This document shows, in pieces, positions 60,201-64,000 of a DNA stretch of 64,000 nt. Under the pieces are notes generated by a model, which made no database searches, was not told the DNA's origin, and saw nothing but the letters and a program-made list of their open reading frames with translations. Position numbers and translations under genes: made by a program. Within the stretch, counting starts at the first letter, position 1. Every line of letters begins with the position of its first letter. The DNA comes from Marsupella aquatica (Eukaryota; Marchantiophyta): the NCBI GenBank assembly GCA_973895155.1, contig OZ316894.1:21080001-21144000 (forward strand). Direction: 5' to 3'.

Positions 60201-62563
60201 ACCAGGGTTTCAGCAGTGTATGTAAGATCTCGATATTGTTAGATGTTCGAGACTCTGCAATGATGATACCCTTTGTAGCTGTTCGTCAAGACTCTGTTCA
60301 CAATATAAATGATAAATCCTTAAAGTTACGAGATCTCTCTCTTGTGTCCAATTGTTGAGGGTGGGGTTGGTCATTACAATTACATCTGTGTATTTCAGTG
60401 TGTGCAAATTGTTCTGGGATCCTTTAGACACGTACATGGTGGCAACTCTGGTGAATGGATCCTGACGAACATCAGTTTTCGGCTGCTGGATAAAATACTA
60501 TTAAGAAAAACGCTGTTAACAATTTCTATGGGGTCCTTAGGCCCCATCCATGACTGATTGCCATACAAGTTAGGATTGTGTAGGATCTGCTTTGATTACC
60601 ATCTCCATCAGTGTGTATTGGGTTATCTGCCTGGGGAGGACTTATGGTCTCTTCCAATCTTTCGAGTTTTTGAATGTCTGGTTGTGCTCTGAATCCAGCG
60701 TAGATCTGGCGTTGCGATGAGAAACTCAGAATTGACCTTGGTCATCCAGAAATAAACATCCAATCCATTGTATAGACCTTACTCATGGAGAAGTGTGCTG
60801 AATGCCTTCGCACCGTGCTCAAATAATGGTACAATAGTGTGTTGAGTAGATGGGCGAACTTGCAATGAAAACGCTACTGCAACCGATGAGGTGTCACCAA
60901 TACCTTGACTGCTCGAGACTGAAGGAAGGTGGTAGTCCACGCAACTCCTCAGAACGAATGCATATATTGTGCAAACAGAGGTACTTGTACACTTGGACAC
61001 TCCGTTTAGACGAGCAAGTTACAAAAATCTCAGGTCGCAAACTGAACAAAGTTGGCAGGACACGTAGAACCGAGCCACAAAGTTGAAAGAGTAGATCAAG
61101 ACATAACAACATTCAAGGTCTAAAATTCTAGACACAAACAACAATGGAAAGGCGATTTATACTCAGGTTTATAAGTATTACGGTTGGAGATCAAATTGAA
61201 ATTGACACATTCTAACGTCCATCAATCGAACAATGAAGAAGAAAAGACGAAGGATCGAAACATAAAAGAGGTGCAAGGGTCAACTCGATACATCCCTGAG
61301 AGGACTCAGAAACCAACAAAGAAACAAGAAAGCAACGATGCTCGATAGAGCAGGAATGAAAGTAGTGTAAACTGGGAGGTAGCGTTCTCCTCCGTGTTTT
61401 AGTGGGTCAGCAGATTAGAGCTACGAAGATGCACTCACAGAAGACAAGGAATTTGAGTTCGTGAAGGTTGAAGTTGGAATAGTATTACTTTTTCCGTGAC
61501 ACTTATGCTGATCATATATTCGGTTCTGCTGTTTTGTGTACTGTCGCCAAAACCGGGCTCATTCCACGTTGCGGCTACCCCGATCATCACTGACACGCCG
61601 TGGTTTTACTAACTTTCATAGTTAAGTATGGTCTCTGTATGGACTAACATCTCAGGCTCTAGGGTTTTGCCGGACCTGGTCCTTCAATGGTTCTTTCACT
61701 CACCTGGACGCGTCTAGATTGGTGGACATCAGCTGATAACCAGCCTGTGGGTTGCCGTCGACTTACCTTACATGTCAATAAAGAAAGAATTCAAAAAACG
61801 AAATCCAGACGTGTAGGAACTGAATGATAGCTGCGAGATGGACTAATCATCAAGCAGTATGGAAATGCACCTGAAATTTTAAAGAGTGAGCATGAAATAT
61901 TTCGAGAATTCCAACGAGTCATGTGGCACGAAACGATGATTGGACACATCAGATGTACGAACTAGCAGCCACCTTTAATCGAGCAAATTGCATAAGCAAA
62001 AAAAATGTTGTTTTGAACCGGATCCTTCGAATCCATGTGAGGCCTCCATAAACAGCTTGGAGTAGACTAAATGCAGTAACTAAAATTGATCATGACATCC
62101 TCTTCTTATTTGACGTACGGACAATGTGTCAAGCGGCTTCCGTTGTGGCACCTAAAAGCCGTCACCGCCAATTGAGTAATGTACAGTAGCTAGGATGTTG
62201 ATCGGAACCGGAAGTTTAGAAAGCCTAAAAGTCGACTGCAGTGCAGCTACTGATGCTGCTGATGACATCCTCCACTTTGCAACAACGACAACGAGTCGAT
62301 CGGCTTAATAAATAGCTAACAATATTAACATGGACATGGGAAACGTGTGATCGCAGGGTTATCTGCAATAACAGAAACCATTTGCTATGTCAGATCTGTA
62401 CCAATAGACTACACATTGATGCAAATACTGATAAACTCATCTTTCCTAGAACAAGCTCCATCTGCAACCCATGAAGTTCGCGGTCAAAACCTACTGTAGT
62501 CTTAGGTTGTTTTGAAACCGCGATTCTTCCTTAGACCGTGCAGACCAATCAATATGCAATTTC
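60201..62563. other. Intergenic, no gene seen
   Basis: Only short frames lacking motifs. The right end should be the 3' untranslated region of the minus-strand GNAT gene. Confidence 0.5.
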
Positions 62564-63286
62564 CTAAAATGAGCGCTTTCGTCGAGAGTAAGCCATAGCC
62601 CTGATCCCATCAGGATCTGCAATGAATCCCAACGGCTTGTAGAATCCCACCACATTAGGCTCAGCATAGAGTGCTATGTTACTGATGCCTTTCCTCACAA
62701 GATCCGCCATCAACCGCTCTATCACCACCTTTCCTAATCCACAACCCTGATAAGAGGGATCCACAACCACATCCCAGATAATTGCGTTGAATACGTCATC
62801 CCCAGTGGCACGAGCAAATGCAATGAGCTGCTTAGCCTTCACATCACGAAGCCAGACCATGGACAGCGTGTGTTCCAGAGCTCGAGCCAGTTTCTCCTTT
62901 TGCCGACGAGGAAACCCCACTTTCACAAAGAGTGTATTGAGCTGGTCCAAGTCGAGAAACTCCACGGTGTAGTATAGTTCAAACCCACGCTGTTGAAGCG
63001 CGGAATCACTCAACGTGAAATTACCGGACTCTGTCACTCCCACTGCCCCTGTCAAAGAAGCCTTTGCTCCCACTTGAGCTCTGCTCGCTGGCGTGGCTAC
63101 ATACTTTGTACAGCTCCTGGTGTAATAATTGAAAGACTCTCCAGGTTGGAACTTCTGGGACAATTCTCCGTGTCGTTGCTCACATTTGACGATAGCTCTA
63201 GTGCAGCTGACCTGGCTGAAATCTCTCAAGCGAGTACGGCTGACCTGGCTGAAAATAGGCTTTAGGAGGAATCCCTGAGCAAGCAT
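62564..63286 (-). CDS. NSI: Plastid GNAT acetyltransferase (NSI/SNAT-like)
   Basis: GNAT enzymes move an acetyl group from acetyl-CoA to an amine. This 240-residue protein starts at the first ATG (63286). An N-terminal stretch of about 100 residues is rich in Ser/Arg/Thr, consistent with a chloroplast transit peptide. The GNAT core carries LDQLNTLFVKVGFPRR, AFARATGDDVFNAIIWDV, the acetyl-CoA loop YQGCGLGK (179-186) and ALYAEPNVVGFYKPLGF. These match the plant chloroplast enzyme NSI (GNAT2), also called serotonin N-acetyltransferase, which acetylates plastid proteins and can make N-acetylserotonin. It is intronless, unlike the Arabidopsis gene as I recall it, so a retrocopy is possible. The transit region repeats the FSQVSxTR peptide (residues 12-19 and 23-30), from a small DNA duplication. 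It is divergent from the 63648 frame. Confidence 0.9.
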   Translation of the reverse strand: MLAQGFLLKPIFSQVSRTRLRDFSQVSCTRAIVKCEQRHGELSQKFQPGESFNYYTRSCTKYVATPASRAQVGAKASLTGAVGVTESGNFTLSDSALQQRGFELYYTVEFLDLDQLNTLFVKVGFPRRQKEKLARALEHTLSMVWLRDVKAKQLIAFARATGDDVFNAIIWDVVVDPSYQGCGLGKVVIERLMADLVRKGISNIALYAEPNVVGFYKPLGFIADPDGIRAMAYSRRKRSF

Positions 63287-63647
63287 TGTGGAATCCCACA
63301 AACCCCTCAGTAAATCACAACAGTCTTGGACCGAAATTCTTCCCTGCTTTCTGAAACTAGACCCCTGAATCCATCATAGAGACAGCCTTCCCGCCGATAT
63401 TTGTATGAAGCCAATCAAGACATGCCAATCTGCTGATCTGAGATTCCCTTTCAGAAGCACTTCGAGGCCACAACACAAACACACAAAGTCTCTTCCCCAT
63501 TTATTTACGCCAGCATTCAGGAAATTGCTGAGCTCTCACCTGAAGATTCACAACTCTTGTCCAGGGTGTGGCCCAAATTGAGCTGACCTGGGCTTGTCAC
63601 ACCCAAGCCCACTTCAAAATCTCGGCTGACTTCAGCGCAATTCATGA

Positions 63648-63923
63648 ATGGACAGCAGCAGCAGCAGTAGCAGTAGCGACGACGAAATGTGGACGACAAT
63701 TCTGCACCACCAGCCACTCATTCTCGCCAGCTCCTGCGGCAATGTATCCCTCCATCTCCATCTCAATCTCCATCTCAATCTCCATCTCAATCTCAAAGAG
63801 GCGACGGGGGAAATTGAGCTGAGTAAGTCAGTGGCCCATGTTGAAGAATTTCTGCACTCGATACCCAAGCTTGCACCTGCGAGAAATTCCGACTTGCAGA
63901 GAGAGAGGCAAAGAGGTGGATGA
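63648..63923 (+). CDS. Possible 5' exon of a gene running off the window
   Basis: The frame starts with ATG and MDSSSSSSSSDDEMWTTIL, a common style of plant N-terminus, and stays open for 91 codons. It passes through a ctccatctcaat microsatellite (63751-63796) that gives an artificial HLNL repeat. Possible donors such as gtatcc near 63743 and gtggat near 63914 could end a real exon. It is divergent from the GNAT gene with about 360 bases between starts, so they may share a promoter. No family is recognised; the frame may be chance. Confidence 0.25.
   Translation: MDSSSSSSSSDDEMWTTILHHQPLILASSCGNVSLHLHLNLHLNLHLNLKEATGEIELSKSVAHVEEFLHSIPKLAPARNSDLQRERQRGG
63751..63796 (+). repeat. 12-bp microsatellite ctccatctcaat
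   Basis: About four near-perfect copies in a row. Both strands give biased frames through it. Confidence 0.85.
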
Positions 63924-64000
63924 GTTGGTGATGCACGTAAGGAGCAAGCAGTGATGGTGCTGAGCTCAGTTGCCGGTGGGCTCAAAGGATCTCGACCACT

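Noticed and set aside
1-64000. Possibility of a viral, phage-like or bacterial gene cluster
   Set aside because: All recognised genes are eukaryotic plant genes with introns or plant-only domains; no CRISPR repeats, phage genes or operon spacing were seen.

Overview
The window is nuclear DNA of a land plant, probably a bryophyte such as a moss. It contains spliced genes with GT-AG introns and a pentatricopeptide (PPR) RNA-editing factor of the plant-only PLS-DYW class. It also holds a receptor-like cytoplasmic kinase of subfamily VII, a zf-XS/XS RNA-silencing protein, a plant-type plastid GNAT acetyltransferase and eIF1. The long single-exon DYW protein, built of nearly identical repeats, is what points to a moss-like plant. 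That placement is inference from protein style and was not tested by any search.

Layout. 1-3.9 kb: AT-rich sequence with dispersed repeats and a roughly 230-bp inverted-repeat structure. 4.1-5.1 kb (+): a small spliced gene of unknown function. 5.95-7.0 kb (-): a decayed fragment of a two-pore calcium channel (TPC1). 7.3-10.6 kb (-): the DYW-type PPR gene with five 101-residue tandem units. 13.1-14.6 kb (-): an unrecognised gene inferred from phase-compatible small exons. 15-21.8 kb: no recognised gene, some repeats. 21.9-24.8 kb (-): the six-exon kinase gene. 25-42 kb: a gene-poor stretch with GC-rich simple repeats, dispersed repeats, many two- or three-copy tandem duplications and one 100-N assembly gap. 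43.0-46.5 kb (-): a three-exon gene for a membrane-anchored DUF7796-like protein. 47.7-55.5 kb: again repeat-rich and gene-poor. 55.8-56.8 kb (+): intronless XS-domain gene. 59.7-60.1 kb (+): eIF1, with a TATA box and a tandem repeat in its promoter. 62.6-63.3 kb (-): GNAT gene, divergent from a possible partial gene at 63.65 kb (+).

The genes are ordinary, independently transcribed plant genes and show no operon-like or cluster logic. Products would act in organelle RNA editing (PPR-DYW), immune or growth signalling at the plasma membrane (kinase), RNA silencing (XS protein), translation start (eIF1), plastid acetylation (GNAT) and probably the Golgi (DUF7796 protein). No intact transposase, reverse transcriptase or viral gene was recognised, and no CRISPR array or complete tRNA or rRNA gene was seen. 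The clearest unusual signals are the two-triplet higher-order repeat inside the PPR gene, the broken TPC1 copy just downstream of it, and the many recent-looking short tandem duplications between 30 and 58 kb.
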